In this document: positions 14,803 through 21,584 of the stretch, piece after piece
How positions within the stretch are numbered: the stretch's first letter is position 1
Layout of the letters: each line of letters begins with the position of its first letter
Assembly (NCBI GenBank): GCA_003481005.1
Contig: QUKC01000026.1
Location: 16,875 to 38,458, forward strand
Source of the DNA: Firmicutes bacterium TM09-10
Lineage (GTDB): Bacteria; Bacillota; Clostridia; Lachnospirales; Lachnospiraceae
Length of the DNA: 21,584 bases
Direction: 5' to 3'
Translations under genes and position numbers: made by a program
Notes under the pieces: generated by a model
The model's input: the letters and a program-made list of their open reading frames with translations, nothing else
What the model was told of the DNA's origin: nothing
Databases searched by the model: none

Positions 14803-15627
14803 ATGAAAACAGCATTGGTTACAGGTGGAAACAGAGGGATTGGAGAAGGTATTTGTAGGGTTTTAGCTGAGAGGGGATACGATATTTTTTTCACCTATAA
14901 GGGTGGAATATATGATGGCGAAGAACAGTTTCGTAATGAGATGGAAAAAGCAGAAGCATTAGTTCAAAGTATTTGTAATGAATATAATGTAAAGTGTTTT
15001 TGTAAGGAAGCGGATTTTACTAAAGAAGAGGATGTGGAAAAAATATTCCAGACCGCAGTAGAAAAAATGGGAGAAATTCATGTGCTGGTGAATAATGCAG
15101 GATATGGAATAGAGGGAAAATTAAGAGATACAAAATCAGAAGATATTGACAAAGAGTATTTTGTGCTTTTGCGAACACCATTACTTTTAATGAAGCATGC
15201 TGCAAATCACATGATAGAAAAAGAAATACGGGGCTGTATGGTGAATATTGGATCTGTAAGAGCCAGTCGGGCGTTCCCGATTGACTGTATTTATGGAAGC
15301 TTAAAAGCAGGATTAGAAAGAGCTACTCAATCAGTGGCTTTGGAACTAGGACCCTATGGAATACGTGTTAATGCCATTGAGCCAGGATGTATTCAAGTGA
15401 GTCCACTGAAAGAAATGGTTCCATTTTATGAGAATATGGGACGTAATATTCCTATAGAAAGAACGGGAACGCCAAGAGATATTGGAAATACGGTGGCTTT
15501 TCTTTGCTCGGATGATGCATCTTATATTACTGGACAGACGATACGAGTAGATGGAGGGTTGTTATTGCCAGCAATGCATCAGGGTCCTGATATAGGACCA
15601 GACCAGAGATGGAGTCGTGTCCTTTGA
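14803..15627 (+). CDS. SDR-family NAD(P)-dependent dehydrogenase
   Basis: 274 aa from the ATG at 14803, with AGGAGG 8 nt upstream. A classical short-chain dehydrogenase: TGGNRGIG cofactor loop (7-14), NNAG (97-100), catalytic Ser151 in NIGSVRA, and Tyr164-xxx-Lys168 in IYGSLKAG. The C-terminal part has the usual [12 protein letters not shown] motif. Two oddities: the helix that normally holds the fourth catalytic residue (Asn) reads FVLLRTP, with Leu at the expected Asn, and there is an extra segment after strand 2 (about residues 32-48). The best fit to context is oxidation of a free aldose to a lactone, or of a sugar-acid hydroxyl, feeding the lactonase and the DgoK/DgoA pair. Exact substrate unknown. 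Confidence 0.82.
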   Translation: MKTALVTGGNRGIGEGICRVLAERGYDIFFTYKGGIYDGEEQFRNEMEKAEALVQSICNEYNVKCFCKEADFTKEEDVEKIFQTAVEKMGEIHVLVNNAGYGIEGKLRDTKSEDIDKEYFVLLRTPLLLMKHAANHMIEKEIRGCMVNIGSVRASRAFPIDCIYGSLKAGLERATQSVALELGPYGIRVNAIEPGCIQVSPLKEMVPFYENMGRNIPIERTGTPRDIGNTVAFLCSDDASYITGQTIRVDGGLLLPAMHQGPDIGPDQRWSRVL

Positions 15628-15730
15628 GAGCGAAGGTTGAAAAAATAGAGTGACTCAATAGATGGTTAAAAAGTTTGTGAGGTTTATCAGAACAGGTTTT
15701 GACATTATAGAATTGGAAAAATACGAGTAA
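15628..15730 (+). promoter_or_regulatory. 103-nt gap with possible internal promoter
   Basis: This is the largest gap in the plus operon. It contains a perfect -35-like TTGACA at 15699-15704; 17 bp later the -10 is poor (TACGAG). An alternative -10 TATAGA at 15706-15711 has a weak -35. No good Shine-Dalgarno precedes the next gene. A secondary promoter for the downstream half of the operon is possible but weakly supported. Confidence 0.25.
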
Positions 15731-16723
15731 ATGAAAATGAGTAAAGAGATAGATATTGTTGCGTTAGGAGAATTACTTATAGATTTCACAGAATCAGGAT
15801 ATAGCAAGAATGGAATGAAGCTATTTGAGCAGAATCCTGGAGGAGCACCTGCGAATCTGCTGACAGCGGCAAGCCATATGGGGTGCAGTACTGCATTTGT
15901 TGGAAAAGTGGGAAATGATATGCATGGTCATTTTCTAAAAGAAACACTGAAAAAGGAAGGAATTGATACAAGAGCAGTATTAGAGGATACAGAATATTTT
16001 ACTACTATGGCGTTCGTGGAGCTGGATGAGAGAGGAGAGCGAAGTTTTTCTTTTGCAAGGAAACCGGGAGCGGATACTATGCTTAGAAAAGAAGAATTGG
16101 ATGAAAAATTACTTTCAAATTGTAAGATATTTCATTTTGGGTCATTGTCTTTAACAAATGAGCCATCCAGGAGTGCAACGTTGGAAGCGATATCGATCGC
16201 TAAAAAGGCAGGAGTGATTATTTCTTATGATCCCAATTATCGGGCATCATTATGGAAAAGTGAGTGTACTGCTGTAGAAGAAATGAAAAAAGTGATATCG
16301 CTGGCGGATATAATGAAGGTGTCGGATGAAGAGAGTCTGCTTTTGACAGGTGCGTCCAATTATGAGGATGCATCAGATGAGTTCCTGAAGATGGGAATAA
16401 AATTAGTTGCAATTACACTGGGAAAGCAGGGGGTATTAGTGGCAAGAAAGGATCAAAGAGAAATTTTTGATGCGTTCTCTGTTAATACGGTTGATACAAC
16501 GGGAGCAGGCGATTCCTTTTGGGGTGGATTCCTAAGCAGGCTGTTATCGTATAATCAGGCAATAGAAAAGCTGGAATGGGAAGAAATCAGTCAATGTGCG
16601 CTGACAGGCAATGCGGTTGCAGCATTATGTGTACAAAGTAGAGGAGGCATGCCGTCTATCCCGGGCAAGGATGATGTGGAATTATTTATCAAGAATAACA
16701 GAAAGAGGTGTTCTTATGATTAA
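15731..16723 (+). CDS. PfkB-family sugar kinase, fructokinase-like
   Basis: 330 aa from ATG 15731 (an ATG two codons on, 15737, is equally possible; neither has a clear ribosome site). The protein closely follows bacterial fructokinases (ScrK-like): ALGELLIDFTESG (11-23), NPGGAPANLLTAASHMG (35-51), FVGKVGNDMHG, FGSLSLTNEPS, SYDPNYRASLW (165-175) and VDTTGAGDSFWGG with catalytic base Asp261. It should transfer phosphate from ATP to a free sugar, classically fructose, or a related ketose or keto sugar released in this pathway. Its stop overlaps the VOC gene start by 8 nt. This is a second PfkB kinase in the window; it differs from KdgK in the substrate loop, so it likely acts on a different sugar. 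Confidence 0.8.
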   Translation: MKMSKEIDIVALGELLIDFTESGYSKNGMKLFEQNPGGAPANLLTAASHMGCSTAFVGKVGNDMHGHFLKETLKKEGIDTRAVLEDTEYFTTMAFVELDERGERSFSFARKPGADTMLRKEELDEKLLSNCKIFHFGSLSLTNEPSRSATLEAISIAKKAGVIISYDPNYRASLWKSECTAVEEMKKVISLADIMKVSDEESLLLTGASNYEDASDEFLKMGIKLVAITLGKQGVLVARKDQREIFDAFSVNTVDTTGAGDSFWGGFLSRLLSYNQAIEKLEWEEISQCALTGNAVAALCVQSRGGMPSIPGKDDVELFIKNNRKRCSYD

Positions 16724-17105
16724 AAACAGAAGGATCGGACATATTGGTATTGCTACCAATGATGTTGCAAGAGATGTGGAGTGGTATGTAAATGTGCTTG
16801 GCTTTGAAGTGACTGGCAAATTTCAAAATGGAAATGATACTGTTTATTTTTTGAAAAATGATGATGTTATTTTTGAAATATTTCCATCAGATTCTCGGCT
16901 TCCGAATGAGGTTTCCGGGAGAATTGATCATTATAGTTTTGCTTCTGATGATATTGAGTCGGACTATGCATATTGTGTAAAGAACGGATATAAGATCGTT
17001 ACTGATGGTATTGAAGGTATTGCGGGATTTTGGGACAACGGTATCCGGTACTTCAAGATAGCAAGTCCAACAGGTGAACAGTTTGAGTTCTGCCAGATTT
17101 TGTGA
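16716..17105 (+). CDS. VOC (glyoxalase-fold) family protein
   Basis: 129 aa from the ATG at 16716, with AGAGGT 6 nt upstream, overlapping the kinase end by 8 nt; an open frame back to 16611 lacks a ribosome site. One complete VOC module with the four classic metal ligands in place: His9 (IGHIGIATND), Glu54 (IFEIF), His72 (IDHYSF) and Glu124 (EQFEF). Members are lyases, isomerases, epimerases or dioxygenases acting next to a metal-bound enediolate. A VOC domain is also fused to the KDPG aldolase in the minus operon, suggesting a shared role in keto-sugar metabolism, perhaps isomerising or epimerising an intermediate. Specific reaction unknown. Confidence 0.75.
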   Translation: MIKNRRIGHIGIATNDVARDVEWYVNVLGFEVTGKFQNGNDTVYFLKNDDVIFEIFPSDSRLPNEVSGRIDHYSFASDDIESDYAYCVKNGYKIVTDGIEGIAGFWDNGIRYFKIASPTGEQFEFCQIL

Positions 17106-18151
17106 TGAAAATTATAAATAAAATAAATCCTCGCATTTCAGCATTTAAATTTAAAGATGAAGTGCGGGGATTTTTGATAAATAGCCTGTTAAAAAATGAA
17201 AAAATTTTAGCTTTTTACCCTAATTGCTCACTTGATGAAAAGGGACATTCTGCGGTAGGATGGATGGAATATAAAAGGTCAGAGGATTATGGGGAAACAT
17301 GGTCACAGCCCTATATCTTTCAGCCGTCATTAAAATTGCTACATTCTGAGATGAAATACTCCGCTATGTGTGAAAAGGCAATAGTGAATGAAAAGGGAGA
17401 TATTATTGTATATCAATTAATATGTGATATATCAAATGATCCACAGTGGCAACCCTATATGGTGCCATCTTATTCAATTAGCCGAGATAAAGGAAGCACA
17501 TGGAGCAATCTGCGTCAGATAGGAACACGTCGAGGACGTATTTATGATGCGATGTATCAGGAGGGAACAATTTTTCTGCTTTTATTTGTCAATGATGCGA
17601 CGGTTGATTGGACAGGTCAAACCACGGATCATTATTATTCACTTGTGGTTAGTGAAGATGGTGGAGAAAACTATTATGAAAGAAGCAGAATTCCAATTCC
17701 GTCGCTGCATCATGGATATGGAAGCATGATGTTTCTGGAGGATGGCCGTCTGATTGTGTACAATTATAATCTGGATGATGAATATAATCTGTCCTATGTG
17801 TTAAGTGAGGATAAAGGAATGTCGTGGGGACAGGCAGGTACAACCTTTGTGGCAAAAAAAATCCGGAACCCGCAGGTTGTAGGCTTTGAACATTTGTATT
17901 TTCTTCATGGCAGAAGCGGAAATAATGGCGAACAAGCAGGAAATTTTGTCTTATATTGCTCGGAGGATGGAATTCACTGGGATGAAGGAAGATATTTAAA
18001 AGTCCGTACAGAGGGATTAGGGGCTTATTCAAATAATTTGGTCATTGGGAAAGGAACATCCCATGAGAAGCTCCTGATTCAGGCATCGCATGCTTACAAA
18101 GATAATCAGACTAATGTTCTTCATTGGCAAATAATTAAAAGAAAGGTGTAA
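17105..18151 (+). CDS. Asp-box beta-propeller, sialidase-like
   Basis: 348 aa from ATG 17105, whose A is the last base of the VOC stop codon, so the two are translationally coupled; the ribosome site is weak. No signal peptide, hence cytoplasmic. Five Asp-box-like turns are visible: SEDYGETW, SRDKGSTW, SEDGGENY, SEDKGMSW and SEDGIHW, as in six-bladed sialidase-fold proteins. The usual FRIP motif with the first sialidase arginine is not evident, and I could not place the arginine triad with confidence. A hydrolase or lyase of the sialidase superfamily acting on imported oligosaccharide is the best inference. There is no nanA, nanE or nanK nearby, so a true sialic-acid role is not supported by context. 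Confidence 0.65.
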   Translation: MKIINKINPRISAFKFKDEVRGFLINSLLKNEKILAFYPNCSLDEKGHSAVGWMEYKRSEDYGETWSQPYIFQPSLKLLHSEMKYSAMCEKAIVNEKGDIIVYQLICDISNDPQWQPYMVPSYSISRDKGSTWSNLRQIGTRRGRIYDAMYQEGTIFLLLFVNDATVDWTGQTTDHYYSLVVSEDGGENYYERSRIPIPSLHHGYGSMMFLEDGRLIVYNYNLDDEYNLSYVLSEDKGMSWGQAGTTFVAKKIRNPQVVGFEHLYFLHGRSGNNGEQAGNFVLYCSEDGIHWDEGRYLKVRTEGLGAYSNNLVIGKGTSHEKLLIQASHAYKDNQTNVLHWQIIKRKV

Positions 18152-18156
18152 AGATA

Positions 18157-18834
18157 ATGAAATGTATAATGAATCCGAGACCGGATATCCAGGAGGAACT
18201 GATCAAACCATATAAAGAAATGGAAGATGTTTATTCCCTTTCCTGCGTTGTAGGGGACGCAATGGAGAGAGAGCAGGTAATGCGACATGATATGAAGCCC
18301 AAATCCATCAATAAAAAAATAATTGGTCCGGCTATTACTGTAAAGCTGACAGCAGGAGATATCGTGGATTGCCTGTGTGTATTTGAAATTGCCAGACCTG
18401 GGGATGTTATTGTAATTGATGCATTTGGAGAAACGGAAACCTCAATTTGGGGAGGACTTATGTCTGGCCTTGCAAGAAATGCCGGTATAGCAGGCGCTGT
18501 GATTGATGGCAGCTGCCGTGATACAGATGAGGCGAAGATGCTGGAGTTTCCGATAACTGCCAAGGCGTCAGGACCTAGAGCAGCGCATACAGCATATTCG
18601 GGAAGGAAGGAACCTATTGCGGTAAATGTTCCTGTCTGTTGCGGAGGTGTTATTGTAAATCCAGGAGATTTAATTGTTGCGGATGAAATCGGTGTTGCGG
18701 TAGTTCCGTACAATGAGCTGGAAGCTGTATATAAAAAGGCACGCGCTCAGGCAGATCTTGAAATTGCAACAAGAGAAGAAATTCTGAGAGGAGCAACCGT
18801 TGATGAATTGCTTGCAAAATTCGGAAGAATATAA
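18157..18834 (+). CDS. RraA-like / HMG-CHA aldolase family protein
   Basis: 225 aa, ATG at 18157, 5 nt after the previous stop, with AAAGGTG upstream. It matches the RraA-like superfamily: PAITVK near 58, ARPGDVIVIDAFG (79-91), WGGLMSGLARNAGIAGAVIDGSCRD (98-122) with Arg121-Asp122 at the positions that bind pyruvate/oxaloacetate and the divalent metal in HMG aldolase, then VNPGDLIVADEIGVAVVP. Characterised members are pyruvate aldolases or oxaloacetate decarboxylases; RraA itself inhibits RNase E. Sugar-acid operons often contain such a protein. Here it may act as an aldolase, decarboxylase or tautomerising enzyme on a keto acid. It could even substitute for the missing dehydratase step, but that is speculation. 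Confidence 0.75.
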   Translation: MKCIMNPRPDIQEELIKPYKEMEDVYSLSCVVGDAMEREQVMRHDMKPKSINKKIIGPAITVKLTAGDIVDCLCVFEIARPGDVIVIDAFGETETSIWGGLMSGLARNAGIAGAVIDGSCRDTDEAKMLEFPITAKASGPRAAHTAYSGRKEPIAVNVPVCCGGVIVNPGDLIVADEIGVAVVPYNELEAVYKKARAQADLEIATREEILRGATVDELLAKFGRI

Positions 18835-19852
18835 TCATGAATTGAAATATATCATTACTCTTGATGGTGGTACAACGAATACTCGGGCATATTTGTGGAA
18901 ACAGGATGGTTCCTTTGTTTCTTCTAAAAAAGAAAGAGCAGGTGTCAGGAATACCGCTATGGATGGATCTGATCAGGTGATCCGTGAAACGGTAAAAAGA
19001 TGTATTGATGGCCTGATAGAAGAAAGTCATATAGAAGAAAGCCAGGTTCAAGGGATTTTTTGCTCGGGGATGTTAACCTCTAATGTGGGGCTTGAAGAAA
19101 TTCCATATTTATGCGCACCTGTTGATGAAAGGGCTTTGTGCAATGCAATAGAATGCCGCTTCTTTAATGATATTACCAGAATACCTTTTTACATGATTCC
19201 GGGAGTCAGGAACCATGTAGAGAATATCGGAATAGATACGCTGGAGCAGATGGATGTTATGCGTGGAGAAGAAACAGAGGCGGTGGCTTTGTTGAGGGAG
19301 CGTGGCAAGGGCGAGGATCTGATTTTTGTTTTACCAGGCTCCCATACTAAAATAATATATGCAAATGAAGAAGGGTTTATCTGCCGTTGTAAGACAACCA
19401 TGAGTGGAGAACTGCTTGATGCTTTGTTTTTCCATACGTTATTAAAGGATTCACTTCCGGATTTCTTTGTCGGTGAAGAGGAATATGATTATCAGGCGGT
19501 GTCAGATGGAGCTCGGACGGCACAGAAGAATTCCTTTACAAGTGCAGTTTTTAAAACACGTATTTATCAAAAATATGTACATAAAGATAAAAAGAAGGCA
19601 GCCAATTTCCTGTTAGGGGTATTGATGTATTATGATTGCCTGAGTATATGTGAGTTTAAGAAGACAGAGGCTTTGGAAGAGGTGCAGTTTGTTATTGCAG
19701 GTAAGCGGATAATTGCACAGGCTGTTTATGATATATTAACAGATATTATGCAGGAAAAGAAGGTTCATCTTTTGGATGAGGACGAACTGATGGCGGCGAA
19801 AGGGGCATTTCGTCTCGCAGAATTATATTATAAATGGAAGGAAGGTGAGTAG
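18803..19852 (+). CDS. dgoK: 2-dehydro-3-deoxygalactonokinase (DgoK-like)
   Basis: 349 aa from ATG 18803, preceded by AGAGGAG 9 nt upstream; this site and the first 32 nt lie inside the RraA-like gene, so translation is coupled. TTG at 18842 is a weaker alternative start. The protein belongs to the ASKHA-fold DgoK family: phosphate-1 loop TLDGGTTNTRAYLW (about 19-32), FCSGMLTSNVGLEE (87-99), MRGEETEAVALL (153-164) and LPGSHTK (177-183). Predicted to phosphorylate 2-keto-3-deoxygalactonate with ATP. E. coli DgoK is 292 aa, so this is a longer member. Its stop overlaps the region just before the DgoA-like aldolase start, which takes the product. Confidence 0.85.
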   Translation: MNCLQNSEEYNHELKYIITLDGGTTNTRAYLWKQDGSFVSSKKERAGVRNTAMDGSDQVIRETVKRCIDGLIEESHIEESQVQGIFCSGMLTSNVGLEEIPYLCAPVDERALCNAIECRFFNDITRIPFYMIPGVRNHVENIGIDTLEQMDVMRGEETEAVALLRERGKGEDLIFVLPGSHTKIIYANEEGFICRCKTTMSGELLDALFFHTLLKDSLPDFFVGEEEYDYQAVSDGARTAQKNSFTSAVFKTRIYQKYVHKDKKKAANFLLGVLMYYDCLSICEFKKTEALEEVQFVIAGKRIIAQAVYDILTDIMQEKKVHLLDEDELMAAKGAFRLAELYYKWKEGE

Positions 19853-19853
19853 G

Positions 19854-20513
19854 ATGATGAGTGACCTGAAGGATAGACTTTTAGAAGAGAAGCTGATTGT
19901 TATTCTCAGAGGGTTGGCGGAAGAAAAGCTGATTGCTACAGTAGATATCCTGAAAAATATGGGTATGCACTTTTTTGAGCTGGCTATTGATAATGAATCG
20001 GAATTATCAATGGAAAAAAGTCTCCGGAATATTGAAGGCTTAAGAAAGCATTACGGGGATTCCATACATATTGGTGCCGGAACAGTAATAAATAAGCTAC
20101 AGGTAAAAAGGGTTGCAGAGATCGGAGGAGAGTACATTATTTCTCCGAATTTAAACGAGGAGGTAGTGCGTGCTACTAAAGAAATGGGATTGGTTTCTAT
20201 ACCGGGAGCAGCTACGCCAAGTGAGATCATAAGGGCATATCAGGCAGGTGCAGATATTGTAAAAGTATTTCCGGCAAATTATCTGGGAGAAGCTTATATC
20301 CGCGCGATAAAGGCTCCTCTTGACTATATTCCTATTGCTGCTGTGGGTGGAATCCGTCCGGAAGATATACCTGCATTTCAAAGTGCCGGTGTCAGCTGTT
20401 TTGGAGTCGGAAAACAGCTTGTAGATGCCGGTTTGTTTTCAAGCTATTGTGATGAAGAAGTATTTCAGATTATAGAAGACAGAGCAAAAAGATATTTACA
20501 GGCGATTCGATAA
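19854..20513 (+). CDS. dgoA: 2-dehydro-3-deoxy-6-phosphogalactonate aldolase (DgoA-like, KDPG aldolase family)
   Basis: 219 aa from ATG 19854 (or 218 from the adjacent ATG at 19857), with AAGGAAGG 8 nt upstream. The frame overlaps the tail of dgoK by none or a few bases. KDPG/KDPGal aldolase signatures: VILRGL (the RGL form typical of DgoA), FFELAID with catalytic Glu42, IGAGTV, IPGAATPSE and DIVKVFPANYLG with Schiff-base Lys137, then AVGGI. It cleaves KDPGal to pyruvate and glyceraldehyde 3-phosphate. Unlike the Eda paralogue in the minus operon (318 aa), it has no fused VOC domain, but a free VOC gene lies upstream. Pairing with the DgoK-like kinase makes the galacto-configured substrate likely. 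Confidence 0.87.
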   Translation: MMSDLKDRLLEEKLIVILRGLAEEKLIATVDILKNMGMHFFELAIDNESELSMEKSLRNIEGLRKHYGDSIHIGAGTVINKLQVKRVAEIGGEYIISPNLNEEVVRATKEMGLVSIPGAATPSEIIRAYQAGADIVKVFPANYLGEAYIRAIKAPLDYIPIAAVGGIRPEDIPAFQSAGVSCFGVGKQLVDAGLFSSYCDEEVFQIIEDRAKRYLQAIR

Positions 20514-20547
20514 ATAAGGATTAAAGCATATGCTGGAAAGGAATTGT

Positions 20548-21477
20548 ATGGCCAAATTAAAGATTAATCTGCAAAATCCGGTGTGGCTGAGTCTGGGAGC
20601 TCTTTTTTGCTGTGTGCTGTGGGGAAGTGCATTCCCATGTGTGAAAATAGCATATCCACTGTTCAAAATTTCGGATACGGGTAGCCAGATTTTGTTTGCA
20701 GGAGTCCGTTTTTTTATATCGGGAATAATTACTTTTATTGTCGGGTGCATTTGGAAAAAACGGATTTTGCGGGTGAGGAAGCTGTCGATTCCGGGGATTA
20801 TCAGGCAGGGGTTATTGCAGACTACGATTCAATATACGTGTTTTCACATTAGTCTGGCGTATATTTCATCATCAGAAAGTGCAATTATAAATGCTTCAAA
20901 TGTGTTTATTTCTGTTATAGCAGCGCATTTCCTGCTTAAAAATGAAAGGCTATCCTGGGAAACCATCTTTGGATGTATTGCTGGATTAGCAGGAGTGATT
21001 CTGATAAATTTAACAGGAATATTAAATGGTAGTTTTTCCTTTAGGGGTGAGGGACTTATGCTGGCGGCTGCTGCATCTTATGGAATCAGTAATGTATATT
21101 TGAAAAAAATAGTAAAACAGGAATCGCCGATGGCAATTACGTCATATCAGATATTGTTTGGAAGTCTGCTGATGATAATAATAGGAATCTGCATGGGAGG
21201 ACGAGTACAGGTATATTCCTTAAAGGCAGCCTGTCTTCTTTTGTATTTGGCAGCACTATCTGCAGCAGCTTTCAGTATATGGACGCTGCTGTTAAAATAT
21301 AATCCGGTGGGAAAGGTTACAATGTTTGCGTTTTCTATTCCGGTTTTTGGCGTGATAATGTCGGGAATATTTCTCGGTGAGTCCGTTTTTTCTATGAAAA
21401 ATATCATAGCACTTGTGCTTGTTAGCGTAGGAATCGGAGTTGTAAATGCTAAACATGGAGAACAACACTACCTATAA
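20548..21477 (+). CDS. EamA/DMT-family permease
   Basis: 309 aa from ATG 20548, with GGAAAGGA 5 nt upstream; an ATG at 20530 (AAGGA 9 nt upstream) would add six residues. About ten membrane helices in two repeats, the first beginning LSLGALFCCVLWGSAFPCVKIAYP and the second near MLAAAASYGISNVYLKKI, with the family phrase FLLKNERLSWETIFGCIAGLAGVILI. DMT permeases export or import metabolites such as amino acids or sugar acids. Last gene of the operon and 34 nt after the aldolase stop, so co-transcribed. It may excrete a product or take up an acid substrate. Direction and cargo cannot be read. Confidence 0.82.
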   Translation: MAKLKINLQNPVWLSLGALFCCVLWGSAFPCVKIAYPLFKISDTGSQILFAGVRFFISGIITFIVGCIWKKRILRVRKLSIPGIIRQGLLQTTIQYTCFHISLAYISSSESAIINASNVFISVIAAHFLLKNERLSWETIFGCIAGLAGVILINLTGILNGSFSFRGEGLMLAAAASYGISNVYLKKIVKQESPMAITSYQILFGSLLMIIIGICMGGRVQVYSLKAACLLLYLAALSAAAFSIWTLLLKYNPVGKVTMFAFSIPVFGVIMSGIFLGESVFSMKNIIALVLVSVGIGVVNAKHGEQHYL

Positions 21478-21509
21478 ATGTTGTTAAAAAAGTCTTATTT
21501 ATTCCTGGG

Positions 21510-21540
21510 GCTGTCGCACTAACGTGCGGCAGCTCATTTT
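21510..21540 (+). terminator. Intrinsic terminator of the plus operon
   Basis: GCTGTCGCAC (21510-21519) pairs with GTGCGGCAGC (21524-21533) in a 10-bp stem with one G-T pair and a TAAC loop, then TCATTTTAT. It begins 32 nt after the DMT permease stop and fits a rho-independent terminator with a modest T tail. Confidence 0.7.
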
Positions 21541-21545
21541 ATATA

Positions 21546-21584
21546 GTGCGCCTAGCGGCGCACGTTTCTAACGGGTTAAAGTCC
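21546..21584 (+). mobile_element. Possible 5' end of a group II intron, cut by window edge
   Basis: From 21546 the sequence starts GTGCGCC, forms a 7-bp hairpin (21546-21552 with 21557-21563, loop TAGC) and continues TCTAACGGGTTAAAGTCC. A GTGYG start, an initial short stem and a GGGT(G/T)AAAGTCC-type block are typical of bacterial group II intron 5' ends as I know them. It lies 12 nt after a terminator hairpin, the preferred target of group IIC introns. The maturase gene and the 3' end would be outside the window, so this is partial evidence. Confidence 0.5.

Noticed and set aside
17105..18151. True sialic-acid catabolism
   Set aside because: Asp-boxes alone define the fold, not the substrate. 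No nanA/nanE/nanK-type genes are present and the downstream genes are DgoK/DgoA-like.
9026..20513. Sulfoquinovose Entner-Doudoroff (sulfo-ED) operon
   Set aside because: SDR, lactonase and aldolase fit, but sulfo-ED needs no sugar-acid kinase, and no SLA dehydrogenase or SQ glycosidase of GH31 type is seen, whereas a DgoK-like kinase is.

Overview
The window looks like chromosome from a Clostridia-type Bacillota, most likely a Lachnospiraceae gut commensal. This is inferred from strong GGAGG ribosome binding sites, the gene families present (MgtE, KdgK, KDPG aldolase fused to a VOC domain, CUT1 sugar ABC importer without its own ATPase, LacI regulator), and an AT-rich second half. No rRNA, tRNA or CRISPR array is visible.

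Layout. (1) 1-4760, clearly GC-richer, plus strand: a structured leader, the magnesium transporter gene mgtE, a large terminator-type hairpin that also contains the next gene's Shine-Dalgarno, then three closely spaced envelope-type genes: a family 2 glycosyltransferase, a permuted NlpC/P60-like (YiiX-like) protein, and a flippase-like membrane protein of the LPG-synthase transmembrane family. (2) 4767-5112: a truncated IS256-family element whose broken end lies 6 bp after the flippase stop codon. (3) 5210-8391, minus strand: a lacI-type regulator, an Eda-type KDPG aldolase with a C-terminal VOC domain, and kdgK, transcribed in that order. (4) 8392-9025: a regulatory region with a consensus lacI promoter and two LacI/CcpA-type palindromes. 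(5) 9026-21477, AT-rich, plus strand: a run of 13 genes: sugar-binding lipoprotein, two permeases, lactonase-type beta-propeller, a GH43/32/117-like beta-propeller, SDR dehydrogenase, fructokinase-like PfkB kinase, VOC protein, Asp-box (sialidase-like) protein, RraA-like aldolase/decarboxylase, DgoK-like kinase, DgoA-like aldolase and a DMT permease. (6) 21510-21584: a terminator hairpin followed at once by what looks like the 5' end of a group II intron, cut off by the window edge.

How the genes may work together (inference). The plus operon reads as import of a glycoside, intracellular cleavage by beta-propeller enzymes, oxidation of the released sugar (SDR), lactone opening (lactonase), then phosphorylation and cleavage of a 2-keto-3-deoxy-galactonate-type acid (DgoK, DgoA) to pyruvate and glyceraldehyde 3-phosphate. 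No sugar-acid dehydratase is present, so that step is either encoded elsewhere or done by one of the unassigned proteins. The divergent minus operon supplies the gluco-configured counterpart (KdgK, KDPG aldolase). Mobile-element traces flank this carbohydrate region on both sides.
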